A DNA stretch of 34,770 nucleotides, taken from the NCBI GenBank assembly GCA_016281085.1, contig JAEEHY010000075.1, positions 1 to 34,770 on the forward strand, given 5' to 3'. Below, one piece after another: positions 17,228 through 24,124 of the stretch; the stretch's first letter is position 1, and every line of letters begins with the position of its first letter. The position numbers and the translations under genes are program-made. The stretch is from Lachnospiraceae bacterium (lineage in GTDB: Bacteria; Bacillota; Clostridia; Lachnospirales; Lachnospiraceae). Under the pieces are notes generated by a model. It saw only the letters and a list, made by a program, of their open reading frames with translations, had not been told where the DNA came from and ran no database searches.

Positions 17228-18568
17228 ATGAATGTGTTTTTTGTTTCACTTGGCTGTGATAAGAATCTGGTCGATTCCGAATATATGCTCGGAATACTCA
17301 GGAACAGGGGCTATGACTTTACCGATGATGAAGCAGAGGCTGATGTGATAGTCGTGAATTCCTGCTGCTTTATCGGGGACGCCAAGGAGGAGAGCATCAA
17401 TACGATATTGGAAATGGCGCAGTACAGGACTGCCGATGATGAACGGTGCAGGGCACTGATCGTGGCGGGCTGTCTGGCACAGCGCTATGCCGATGAAATA
17501 CGGACCGAGATTCCCGAGGTTGATGCGATCGTAGGAACAACAGCATATGATACTATTGCCGATGTTATTGACAGAGTACTCGGCGGTGAGCATGTAAGGG
17601 AGCTTGAAAGCATTGACAGGCTGGTGCTTCCGGATGCGGAAAGAATAGTAACAACAGGCGGATATTACTCATATCTGAAGATTGCCGAAGGCTGCGATAA
17701 GCACTGTACATATTGCATTATTCCCAAGCTCAGGGGGCGATACCGCTCTGTTCCGATGGAGAGGCTTGTAAAAGAGGCAAAAGAGCTTGCCGACAGAGGC
17801 GTAAAGGAACTTATCCTGGTAGCTCAGGAGACCACTGTGTATGGTGTGGATCTGTACGGAAAGAAGAGCCTTCCGATGCTTCTTAAGGAGCTGTGTCTTA
17901 TAGACGGGATCAGATGGATACGTATCCAGTACTGTTATCCCGAAGAAATAACTGATGAGCTGATCGAGGTCATAAAAGAAGAAGACAAGATATGTAACTA
18001 TCTGGATATGCCAATACAGCATGCTTCGGACAGGATTCTTAAGCTGATGGGAAGAAAGACCGACAGGGCTCAGCTTACTTCCATCATAGACCGTTTGAGG
18101 AAGGAAATCCCGGATATAGCGCTCCGGACAACCCTGATAACCGGTTTCCCGGGTGAAGATGAACAGGATATGGATGTTCTGCTTGATTTTGTTGAAGAAA
18201 CAGAGTTTGAACGCCTCGGAGTATTTGCGTATTCGGCAGAGGAGGGTACTGCCGCATCGGTAATGCCCGATCAGACAGATGAAGATATCAGGGAAGCAAG
18301 AAGAGACGAGGTAATGCAGCTGCAGCAGGAGATTGCATACAGGCATGCGCTTGACATGGTCGGCCGCGAGCTGGATGTAATGGTTGAGGGACGTCTGGTG
18401 GATGAGGATACCTATGTATCCCGGACTTATATGGATGCTCCGGGTGTTGACGGTCTGCTGTTTATAAATACCGAACAGAATCTTATGAGCGGTGATATTG
18501 TAAAGGTACGTGTTACCGGTGCCAATGAATATGATCTGATTGGAGAATTGTGTGATGAATCTGCCTAA
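17228..18568 (+). CDS. rimO: Ribosomal protein S12 methylthiotransferase RimO
   Basis: RimO is a radical-SAM enzyme that methylthiolates the conserved Asp of ribosomal protein S12. The 446-residue protein has the N-terminal UPF0004 domain (FVSLGCDKNLVDSE, Cys10; GCLAQRY), the radical-SAM motif CDKHCTYC (Cys156, Cys160, Cys163) and a C-terminal TRAM domain with VEGRL. The GCDKNLVDSE signature separates RimO from the related MiaB. The ATG at 17228 gives the family's normal N-terminus, although its GGAG lies 12 bases upstream. The in-frame TTG at 17210 would overlap rpoZ. It overlaps pgsA by 14 bases. Confidence 0.95.
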   Translation: MNVFFVSLGCDKNLVDSEYMLGILRNRGYDFTDDEAEADVIVVNSCCFIGDAKEESINTILEMAQYRTADDERCRALIVAGCLAQRYADEIRTEIPEVDAIVGTTAYDTIADVIDRVLGGEHVRELESIDRLVLPDAERIVTTGGYYSYLKIAEGCDKHCTYCIIPKLRGRYRSVPMERLVKEAKELADRGVKELILVAQETTVYGVDLYGKKSLPMLLKELCLIDGIRWIRIQYCYPEEITDELIEVIKEEDKICNYLDMPIQHASDRILKLMGRKTDRAQLTSIIDRLRKEIPDIALRTTLITGFPGEDEQDMDVLLDFVEETEFERLGVFAYSAEEGTAASVMPDQTDEDIREARRDEVMQLQQEIAYRHALDMVGRELDVMVEGRLVDEDTYVSRTYMDAPGVDGLLFINTEQNLMSGDIVKVRVTGANEYDLIGELCDESA

Positions 18569-19100
18569 CAGGCTTACGGTATTAAGAGTGGTGATGATAC
18601 CGTTTTTTGTATTTTTCATGCTTAACGATATACCGTCGGGATTTGGAAAATGGGTGGCTCTTGCATTGTTTATAATCGCGAGCCTGACAGATATGCTTGA
18701 CGGAAAGATAGCCAGGAAGTACAACCTGATCACCAATTTCGGTAAATTTATGGATCCCCTTGCCGATAAGCTGCTTGTTTGTTCGGCGCTTATCTGCCTG
18801 GTGGGTATGGGGAAGCTTGCATCGTGGATGGTGATCGTTATCATCAGCAGGGAATTTATCATCAGCGGTTTCAGACTGATAGCCTCGGACAACGGTGTTG
18901 TTATAGCCGCGAGCTATTTCGGTAAATTTAAGACAGTATTTCAGATGGTGATGATCTGCCTTCTGATAGCTGATATAAACAATGATATATACAGGGTGAT
19001 CACTGTTGTTGTGACCTGGGTGGCTCTGATACTGACAGTGGTTTCGTTGATCGATTACATATATAAGAATAAAGAGATACTGAAGACAGATAAGCATTAG
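18555..19100 (+). CDS. pgsA: CDP-diacylglycerol--glycerol-3-phosphate 3-phosphatidyltransferase
   Basis: PgsA makes phosphatidylglycerol phosphate at the cytoplasmic membrane, the committed step to phosphatidylglycerol. The 181-residue protein has the CDP-alcohol phosphotransferase motif DMLDGKIARKY...GKFMDPLADK, with all expected Asp residues. At least four hydrophobic membrane segments are visible. NLPNRLTVLRVVMIPFFVF is the usual N-terminus. The ATG at 18555 has GGAG nine bases upstream and lies inside the end of rimO, suggesting translational coupling. The rimO-pgsA-cinA-recA order is conserved in Firmicutes. Confidence 0.95.
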   Translation: MNLPNRLTVLRVVMIPFFVFFMLNDIPSGFGKWVALALFIIASLTDMLDGKIARKYNLITNFGKFMDPLADKLLVCSALICLVGMGKLASWMVIVIISREFIISGFRLIASDNGVVIAASYFGKFKTVFQMVMICLLIADINNDIYRVITVVVTWVALILTVVSLIDYIYKNKEILKTDKH

Positions 19101-19189
19101 AAGACGATGAAGAGTCCTGTGCCGGGGTAAAGACGGATGCAGGATGGACCGTGACAGAGATGCAGGGATTATAAAAGAGGTAAGGATAA

Positions 19190-20050
19190 ATGGGTAAGGA
19201 TAAGGAAAAGAACGCAGATTTAAAAGCCACTAAGGATAAAACAGATGCTCCGGATACGGAATTAAAGACCGCAGCTGCAGGTGAAGAATTACCGGAAGCA
19301 GGATCTGAAGAAGACGGTCGTTTTATTAAGTATTTTAAAATCTGCGGACTGAGTGAAAAAGAGGTCAGAAATCTTGTAAAGGATCTTATAACCTCCCGTA
19401 ATCCTGTACTTTCCGTTGATACCGTACCGGGCGAAGTCCTTATAACGCTTACGGCTTCCGACGAAGACGGAAACAGTGCGAAGAAGCTGAGCAAACCGAT
19501 GGTCAAGGAAATTAAGAACCGTTTCGGACTCAATATATACGCAACCGACAGGGAAACAACCCTGGAGCAGTCTGTGGTTGAGCTTTTGCGTACCAATTCT
19601 CTTGTACTTGCTACATGCGAGTCCTGCACCGGTGGCATGGTGGCATCTAAGATCATTGACGTTCCGGGTGCTTCCGATGTTTTTAAGGAGGGCTTCGTGA
19701 CATATTCAAACAAGGCGAAGCGTACAAGACTGGGAGTGAAGAAATCCACCCTCGTTAAATACGGAGCAGTAAGTGAACAGACCGCGAAAGAGATGGTAAA
19801 GGGCTGTGCATCGGCTTCGAAGGCAAATGTTACGCTTTCTACTACAGGAATAGCAGGACCTGACGGCGGAACAGAGGATAAGCCGGTGGGACTTGTATAT
19901 ATTGGATGCAGTGTATGCGGTAAGACCAGGGTAAGCAAATACAATTTTGAAGGCGACAGGATGGAGATAAGGATCAAGGCCACATCTGCGGCACTGGCAC
20001 TTCTCAGGACCTGTATCCTTGAGTATTACAGTGAAAAGAACTTCTCATAA
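19190..20050 (+). CDS. CinA-like nicotinamide-nucleotide amidase lacking the N-terminal COG1058 domain
   Basis: The C-terminal ~150 residues are a clear CinA/PncC amidase domain. They contain CESCTGGMVASKI (predicted catalytic Ser145), AVSEQTAKEM and TTGIAGPDGGTEDKPVGLVYIG. PncC-type enzymes deamidate nicotinamide mononucleotide to nicotinic acid mononucleotide. Residues ~44-131 resemble the small KH-like middle domain of full-length CinA (KICGLSEKEVRNLVKDLI, GEVLITLTA). The large N-terminal MoCF-binding/ADP-ribose pyrophosphatase domain is missing. A 40-residue Lys/Glu/Ala-rich, probably disordered segment is in its place. The protein is 286 residues against about 410 for full CinA. It sits exactly at the cinA position between pgsA and recA. 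There is no room upstream for the missing part, since only 89 bases separate it from pgsA. Confidence 0.88.
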   Translation: MGKDKEKNADLKATKDKTDAPDTELKTAAAGEELPEAGSEEDGRFIKYFKICGLSEKEVRNLVKDLITSRNPVLSVDTVPGEVLITLTASDEDGNSAKKLSKPMVKEIKNRFGLNIYATDRETTLEQSVVELLRTNSLVLATCESCTGGMVASKIIDVPGASDVFKEGFVTYSNKAKRTRLGVKKSTLVKYGAVSEQTAKEMVKGCASASKANVTLSTTGIAGPDGGTEDKPVGLVYIGCSVCGKTRVSKYNFEGDRMEIRIKATSAALALLRTCILEYYSEKNFS

Positions 20051-20251
20051 TTCGCTGTTCTATACAGCTGTTTTGGCAAATCGCAGACATGAACGAACAC
20101 AGTTTCGATTTAATGTCTCATTAAATTCCCAATTAATATATTTGCTTGTGCTAAAATGAAAGGCATTAAGGAACAACACATACCGGGGTTGGTATGAATA
20201 CAATGGTAAACGATAAATAATGCCGTTTACTGTAAAAAACACAAAAACCGC
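20051..20251. other. Unexplained leader region upstream of the recA promoter
   Basis: About 200 bases carry no credible gene. Small dyads are visible: GCTGT-tctat-ACAGC near 20054-20068, TTTAATG-tct-CATTAAA at 20109-20125, a CATACC/GGTATG stem near 20178-20197 and a GTAAACG/CGTTTAC stem near 20206-20230. CGAACACAGTTTCG at 20094-20107 resembles a weak LexA box. No T-box, riboswitch or terminator could be assigned with confidence. Confidence 0.4.
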
Positions 20252-20280
20252 TTGACATTACCGAACGGATGTTTTATAGT
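20252..20280 (+). promoter_or_regulatory. recA promoter
   Basis: A perfect TTGACA at 20252-20257 and TATAGT at 20275-20280 are 17 bases apart, a near-ideal sigma-A promoter about 60 bases before the recA start. A LexA box occupies the spacer. Confidence 0.85.
20262..20275. promoter_or_regulatory. LexA (SOS) box 1 in the recA promoter spacer
   Basis: CGAACGGATGTTTT fits the Firmicute LexA consensus CGAACRNRYGTTYC at all but the last position. It lies between the -35 and -10 hexamers, where LexA binding would exclude RNA polymerase. Confidence 0.8.
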
Positions 20281-20291
20281 ACGTATTGTAA

Positions 20292-20305
20292 CGAACAGAC
20301 GTTCC
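20292..20305. promoter_or_regulatory. LexA (SOS) box 2 downstream of the recA start site
   Basis: CGAACAGACGTTCC is a full match to CGAACRNRYGTTYC. It starts exactly 30 bases after box 1, roughly three helical turns, so two LexA dimers would sit on the same face of the DNA. Confidence 0.85.
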
Positions 20306-20341
20306 AAAAGATTGTTCGGTTTAACAGCAAAGGAGATTGAA

Positions 20342-21388
20342 ATGGAAAGAGAAGAGAAGCTTAAAGCGTTGGAAGTTGCATTATCCAAGATAGAGAAGGA
20401 GTATGGCAAGGGTTCGGTCATGAAGCTTGGCGATACTGCCAATCATATGAATGTTGAGACCATTCCCACGGGATCGTTAAGTCTTGATATAGCCCTCGGC
20501 CTCGGAGGTATACCAAAGGGAAGGATCATTGAGATTTACGGACCCGAATCTTCAGGTAAGACAACAGTTACCCTTCATATGATAGCTGAAGTACAGAAGA
20601 GAGGCGGAATTGCCGGCTTTATAGATGCAGAGCATGCACTTGATCCGGTGTATGCAAGGAATATAGGAGTTGACATAGATAACCTTTATATATCCCAGCC
20701 CGATAACGGCGAACAGGCTCTTGAGATAACCGAGACGATGGTACGTTCCGGAGCGGTGGATATTATCGTTGTGGACTCTGTTGCCGCATTGGTACCGAAG
20801 GCCGAAATAGACGGTGATATGGGTGATTCGCATGTGGGTCTGCAGGCACGTCTTATGTCCCAGGCTCTTCGTAAGCTGACTGCAGTCATATCCAAATCCA
20901 ATTGTACAGTTATTTTTATCAACCAGCTCCGTGAAAAGGTGGGCGTTATGTTTGGTAATCCCGAAACCACGACAGGTGGCCGGGCACTTAAGTTCTATTC
21001 ATCTGTCCGTCTTGATGTAAGAAGGATCGAGTCCCTCAAACAGGGCGGAGAGGTTATAGGTAACAGGACCCGCGTAAAGGTTGTTAAGAATAAGATCGCA
21101 CCTCCTTTTAAGGAGGCTGAGTTTGATATCATGTTCGGCAAGGGTATTTCAATGGTCGGAGACATAGTCGATCTTGCAGCAAATACAGATATTATCAATA
21201 AATCCGGAGCATGGTACTCCTATAACGGACAGAAGATCGGGCAGGGCAGGGAGAATACCAAGCTTTATCTTGAACAGAATCCCGAAATGCTTGCTGAGGT
21301 CGAAGCTAAGGTTCGTGAACATTTTGGTCTTGACGGCGATGCAGCTGACGGGACTGACGCGGCATCAGGAGAGGATGCAGCTGAGTAG
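20342..21388 (+). CDS. recA: Recombinase RecA
   Basis: RecA forms filaments on single-stranded DNA, drives homologous pairing and stimulates LexA self-cleavage. The 348-residue protein shows the Walker [10 protein letters not shown] at residues 67-75, the Walker B region [11 protein letters not shown], the L2-region motif [20 protein letters not shown] and the C-terminal acidic tail ([17 protein letters not shown]). AAAGGAG lies six bases before the ATG; an upstream in-frame TTG overlaps the promoter and is rejected. Two LexA boxes mark it as SOS-controlled. recX follows after 15 bases and is probably cotranscribed. Confidence 0.98.
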   Translation: MEREEKLKALEVALSKIEKEYGKGSVMKLGDTANHMNVETIPTGSLSLDIALGLGGIPKGRIIEIYGPESSGKTTVTLHMIAEVQKRGGIAGFIDAEHALDPVYARNIGVDIDNLYISQPDNGEQALEITETMVRSGAVDIIVVDSVAALVPKAEIDGDMGDSHVGLQARLMSQALRKLTAVISKSNCTVIFINQLREKVGVMFGNPETTTGGRALKFYSSVRLDVRRIESLKQGGEVIGNRTRVKVVKNKIAPPFKEAEFDIMFGKGISMVGDIVDLAANTDIINKSGAWYSYNGQKIGQGRENTKLYLEQNPEMLAEVEAKVREHFGLDGDAADGTDAASGEDAAE

Positions 21389-21403
21389 AGGGAGTAATAA
21401 ACT

Positions 21404-22027
21404 GTGGTTGTTACCGGAATAGTGGAATACACTAAAGGAAAGTACAAAATATTTTTGAATGACGAATTCGCCTTTGTATTATACAAAGGCGAATTGCGTA
21501 AGTATGGAATAAAACAGGACGGAATATTAAGTGATGATATGTATCGCGAATTGATTACCGTTGTGCTTACAAAGCGGGCAAGACTTCGTGCCCTTAATCT
21601 GCTTAAGGTGCGTGATTACACTGTGAACTCTCTGCGCAGGAAGCTTAAGGAGGGACTGTATCCCGATGAAGTTATAGATGATGCTGTTGAATATGTGATC
21701 TCATACGGATATGTGGATGATCTGCGATATGCCGAGAGTTATATAAGGAGCAACAGGACATCAAGGAGCAGGCATGAGATTGAACAGAAGCTCAGAATGA
21801 AGGGCATAAGCGGAGATATTATAAGTGAAGCTTTTGAAAATGAAGGACCGGGAGAGGAAGAAGAGGAAGAGCTTATAAGAAGATATCTCCTTAAGAAATG
21901 CAGAAGTACCGATATAAATGATGAGGCATCAAGACGAAAGTTATTCGCATTTATGTACAATAAAGGTTTTGCGCCGGACAGGGTCAGGCAAATCCTTGAT
22001 GAAGTATTACTTGACATAACTATGTAA
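21404..22027 (+). CDS. recX: RecA regulator RecX
   Basis: RecX binds and modulates RecA filaments. The 207-residue protein has the RecX three-helix repeats, visible as [20 protein letters not shown], a central [14 protein letters not shown] motif and [13 protein letters not shown] near the C-terminus. The GTG start has GGGAG nine bases upstream and follows recA directly. Codons for [11 protein letters not shown] are written in a perfect 31-base palindrome (see the separate feature). In E. coli the level of RecX relative to RecA is set by a hairpin between the genes; a similar role for the palindrome here is only a hypothesis. Confidence 0.92.
   Translation: MVVTGIVEYTKGKYKIFLNDEFAFVLYKGELRKYGIKQDGILSDDMYRELITVVLTKRARLRALNLLKVRDYTVNSLRRKLKEGLYPDEVIDDAVEYVISYGYVDDLRYAESYIRSNRTSRSRHEIEQKLRMKGISGDIISEAFENEGPGEEEEEELIRRYLLKKCRSTDINDEASRRKLFAFMYNKGFAPDRVRQILDEVLLDITM
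21465..21495. repeat. 31-bp perfect inverted repeat inside the recX coding sequence
   Basis: The arms are AATTCGCCTTTGTAT and ATACAAAGGCGAATT, 15 bases each, around a single central T. It begins 61 bases after the recX GTG. In RNA it could form a stem of about 13 pairs with a short loop. No U-tract follows, so it is not an ordinary intrinsic terminator on either strand. Confidence 0.9.
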
Positions 22028-22054
22028 AAAGTATAAAATTTATATGTTGTATTT

Positions 22055-22084
22055 TTGTTAAATTAGAATTTACTATTCTATATA
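22055..22084 (+). promoter_or_regulatory. Possible promoter for rny
   Basis: TTGTTA at 22055-22060 and TATATA at 22079-22084 are 18 bases apart in an AT-rich 89-base gap between recX and rny. The overall AT richness makes chance matches easy, so the call is tentative. Confidence 0.35.
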
Positions 22085-22116
22085 CGTACAATGAAAACTT
22101 TATAAGGAGGTGCCCT

Positions 22117-23670
22117 GTGCAATATGTAATCATTATTGTGATTGCGGTAATTCTTCTTGCGGTAGGTTGTTTCGTATCTTATAGAGCAGGATACGAGAAC
22201 AAACGAAAGACTGACGAAGAGAAGATAGGCAATGCCGAACAGAAGGCTCGTGAAATAATCGACGAAGCACTTAAGACGGCAGAAGCCAAGAAACGCGAAG
22301 GGCTGCTCGAGGTTAAGGAAGAATCAATCAGAGCTAAAAACGAGATTGAAAAGGAAACCAAGGAAAGACGGGCAGAATTACAGCGTTTGGAGCGCCGAGT
22401 GCAGCAGAAGGAAGAGAATCTTGATAAGAAAACTGATGCAATCGAAAAGCGTGAAGTCAGCTTCGCACAGAAGGAGGAAGCACTTGCAAAGCAAAAGGAA
22501 CAAGTTTCCAAGCTGAATGAGCAACGTGTACAGGAACTGGAAAGAATTTCCGGATTGACCTCTGAACAAGCAAAAGAGTATCTGTTAAAAACTGTTGAGG
22601 ATGATGTAAAACATGAGACTGCCGTTCTGGTTAAAGAACTTGAGACCAGAGCCAAGGAAGAGGCAGACAAAAAGGCAAAGGAGTTTGTGGTCGGTGCAAT
22701 ACAGAGATGTGCTGCCGATCATGTAGCTGAAACCACTATTTCGGTTGTACAGCTGCCCAATGATGAAATGAAAGGAAGGATCATCGGTCGGGAAGGACGT
22801 AATATACGTACACTCGAAACGATGACCGGTGTCGATCTGATCATAGATGATACACCGGAAGCTGTTGTCCTTTCCGGGTTTGATCCCATAAGACGTGAAG
22901 TCGCCCGTATCGCGCTGGAGAAGCTTATCGTAGATGGACGTATCCATCCGGCACGTATAGAGGAAATGGTTGAGAAAGCCCAGAAGGAAGTGGAGACCAT
23001 GATAAGGGAGGAAGGTGAAGCTGCCACTCTGGAAGTGGGAGTACACGGAATTCATCCCGAGCTTATTAAGCTGCTTGGTCGTCTTAAATTCAGAACCAGC
23101 TACGGTCAGAACGTACTTAAGCATTCTATAGAAGTATCTCTTCTGTGCGGTTTGCTCGCATCGGAAATCGGTGCTGATGTAAGGCTTGCCAAGAGAGCTG
23201 GATTGCTTCATGATATCGGTAAGGCTGTAGATCATGAGATGGAGGGTTCACACATACAGCTTGGTGTGGATCTTTGTAGAAAATATAAGGAATCAGCAAC
23301 AGTTATTAATGCGGTGGAAGCACATCATGGAGATGTTGAGCCGCAGTCATTGGTCGCTGTTCTTGTACAGGCAGCCGATACGATATCGGCAGCAAGACCG
23401 GGTGCAAGAAGAGAGACACTTGAAACATATACCAACAGATTAAAACAACTTGAAGATATCACTAATTCCTTTAAGGGAGTTGATAAATCTTTTGCTATTC
23501 AGGCGGGCCGTGAAGTTCGAATTATGGTAGTTCCTGAGCAGGTAAATGATGCGGATATGATCTTACTCGCAAGAGACATTTCCAAGAAGATCGAAGAGGA
23601 AATGGAATATCCGGGTCAGATCAAGGTGAACGTGATTCGTGAGAGCCGCGTCACAGACTATGCGAAATAA
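22117..23670 (+). CDS. rny: Ribonuclease Y
   Basis: RNase Y is the membrane-bound endoribonuclease that starts mRNA decay in many Firmicutes. The 517-residue protein has an N-terminal membrane anchor (residues ~3-20), a long charged coiled coil to about 150, a KH domain with [17 protein letters not shown] near 225, and an HD domain with the metal-binding HDIGK near residue 364 and HH at VEAHHGD. The GTG start has AAGGAGG seven bases upstream. It follows recX, as expected from the Firmicute cinA-recA-rny order. Several stem-loops follow the stop codon, so its own transcript end may be unusually structured. Confidence 0.97.
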   Translation: MQYVIIIVIAVILLAVGCFVSYRAGYENKRKTDEEKIGNAEQKAREIIDEALKTAEAKKREGLLEVKEESIRAKNEIEKETKERRAELQRLERRVQQKEENLDKKTDAIEKREVSFAQKEEALAKQKEQVSKLNEQRVQELERISGLTSEQAKEYLLKTVEDDVKHETAVLVKELETRAKEEADKKAKEFVVGAIQRCAADHVAETTISVVQLPNDEMKGRIIGREGRNIRTLETMTGVDLIIDDTPEAVVLSGFDPIRREVARIALEKLIVDGRIHPARIEEMVEKAQKEVETMIREEGEAATLEVGVHGIHPELIKLLGRLKFRTSYGQNVLKHSIEVSLLCGLLASEIGADVRLAKRAGLLHDIGKAVDHEMEGSHIQLGVDLCRKYKESATVINAVEAHHGDVEPQSLVAVLVQAADTISAARPGARRETLETYTNRLKQLEDITNSFKGVDKSFAIQAGREVRIMVVPEQVNDADMILLARDISKKIEEEMEYPGQIKVNVIRESRVTDYAK

Positions 23671-23674
23671 CGAG

Positions 23675-23699
23675 TTTTGCACGCAAAAACAGTGCAAAA
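23675..23699 (+). repeat. Stem-loop A immediately after rny
   Basis: TTTTGCAC and GTGCAAAA form an 8-bp perfect stem around a 9-base loop, starting four bases after the rny stop. No U-tract follows. Confidence 0.6.
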
Positions 23700-23701
23700 G
23701 T

Positions 23702-23759
23702 CAATGAAATAGAAGCAGTCCATCGAGTTCACTCGAAATGGACTGCTTCTATTTTATTG
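23702..23759 (+). terminator. Long hairpin, probable rny transcript end
   Basis: A 22-bp stem with one G-T wobble (left arm 23702-23723, right arm 23738-23759) is topped by CGAGT-tc-ACTCG. The right arm ends in CTTCTATTTTATTG. The T-run lies within the stem rather than after it, so this may act as an RNA-stabilising or processed 3' structure as well as a terminator. Confidence 0.6.
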
Positions 23760-23763
23760 ATGA

Positions 23764-23855
23764 GATTGTCGTTTTATGCGCAGTATAAAACGACAATCGA
23801 CACGAAGAAGATGCAAAGCATCTTCGAGTGCTTTTGCCCTATACCGATTGTGTCG
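23764..23855. repeat. Tandem stem-loops C and D between rny and tRNA-Met
   Basis: GATTGTCGTTTTAT at 23764-23777 and its exact complement at 23785-23798 form a 14-bp stem. Next, GAAGATGC-aaa-GCATCTTC at 23807-23825 forms an 8-bp stem, inside CGACAC at 23798-23803 and GTGTCG at 23850-23855. The CGACAATC arm of stem C could alternatively pair with GATTGTGTCG at 23846-23855. The TGC-aaa-GCA core resembles the hairpin of repeat copy 3. Confidence 0.6.
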
Positions 23856-23874
23856 ATGGTGCTTTCACACACAA

Positions 23875-23905
23875 AAACCCGATAAACACTATGTTTATCG
23901 GGTTT
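23875..23905 (-). terminator. Intrinsic terminator of the tRNA-Met transcript
   Basis: AAACCCGATAAAC and GTTTATCGGGTTT form a 13-bp stem with a 5-base loop. Read on the - strand it is followed by TTTTTGTG, so it ends the tRNA-Met transcript about ten bases after the tRNA. On the + strand it is followed by TATAA and may work weakly in that direction too. Confidence 0.8.
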
Positions 23906-23915
23906 TATAAACAGT

Positions 23916-23988
23916 AGCGAGGAAGAGACTTGAACTCTTAACCTCCCGGGTATGAACCGGACGCTCTAGCCAGTTGAGCCACCTCGCC
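23916..23988 (-). tRNA. tRNA-Met (CAT), probably elongator
   Basis: The - strand folds as a 73-nt cloverleaf. The acceptor is GGCGAGG/CCTCGCT, with a G-T first pair, and the D stem is GCTC/GAGC. The anticodon stem TCCGG/CCGGG carries loop TTCATAC with anticodon CAT at 23952-23954, and the T arm carries TTCAAGT. It lacks the three G-C anticodon-stem pairs and the C1-A72 mismatch of initiator tRNA. A CAT tRNA could also be Ile2 read after lysidine modification, so elongator Met is favoured rather than proven. The 3' CCA is not encoded. Confidence 0.9.
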
Positions 23989-24014
23989 ATATGAGCTTTT
24001 TCAGCCCGATTGCT

Positions 24015-24044
24015 ATTATACTAACCTTATATATATATTGTCAA
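24015..24044 (-). promoter_or_regulatory. tRNA-Met promoter
   Basis: On the - strand a perfect TTGACA (24039-24044) and a perfect TATAAT (24015-24020) are separated by 18 bases, with initiation expected around 24007, about 20 bases before the tRNA. Both hexamers are consensus, as expected for a stable-RNA gene. Confidence 0.85.
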
Positions 24045-24088
24045 GGAAAATATTTCAAAATTAACTTTTATTTATTCCGCTTAGAGTA

Positions 24089-24094
24089 TATAAT
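24089..24094 (+). promoter_or_regulatory. -10 element for the lipoprotein gene
   Basis: A perfect TATAAT within GTATATAATAG lies about 30 bases before the start codon. No good -35 hexamer is found at normal spacing, so it may be a weak or activator-dependent promoter. It is divergent from the tRNA-Met promoter. Confidence 0.45.
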
Positions 24095-24124
24095 AGAAGA
24101 ACAGAAAAAATTGGAGGGTCCGTT

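Noticed and set aside
17669-18892. 407-residue open frame on the - strand across rimO and pgsA
   Set aside because: Both sense genes are certain and well conserved; the antisense frame has no recognisable motif or start signal.
19000-19983. 327-residue open frame on the - strand, Ser-rich
   Set aside because: It is antisense to pgsA and the CinA-like gene, and its composition is what the complement of Glu/Lys/Asp codons gives.
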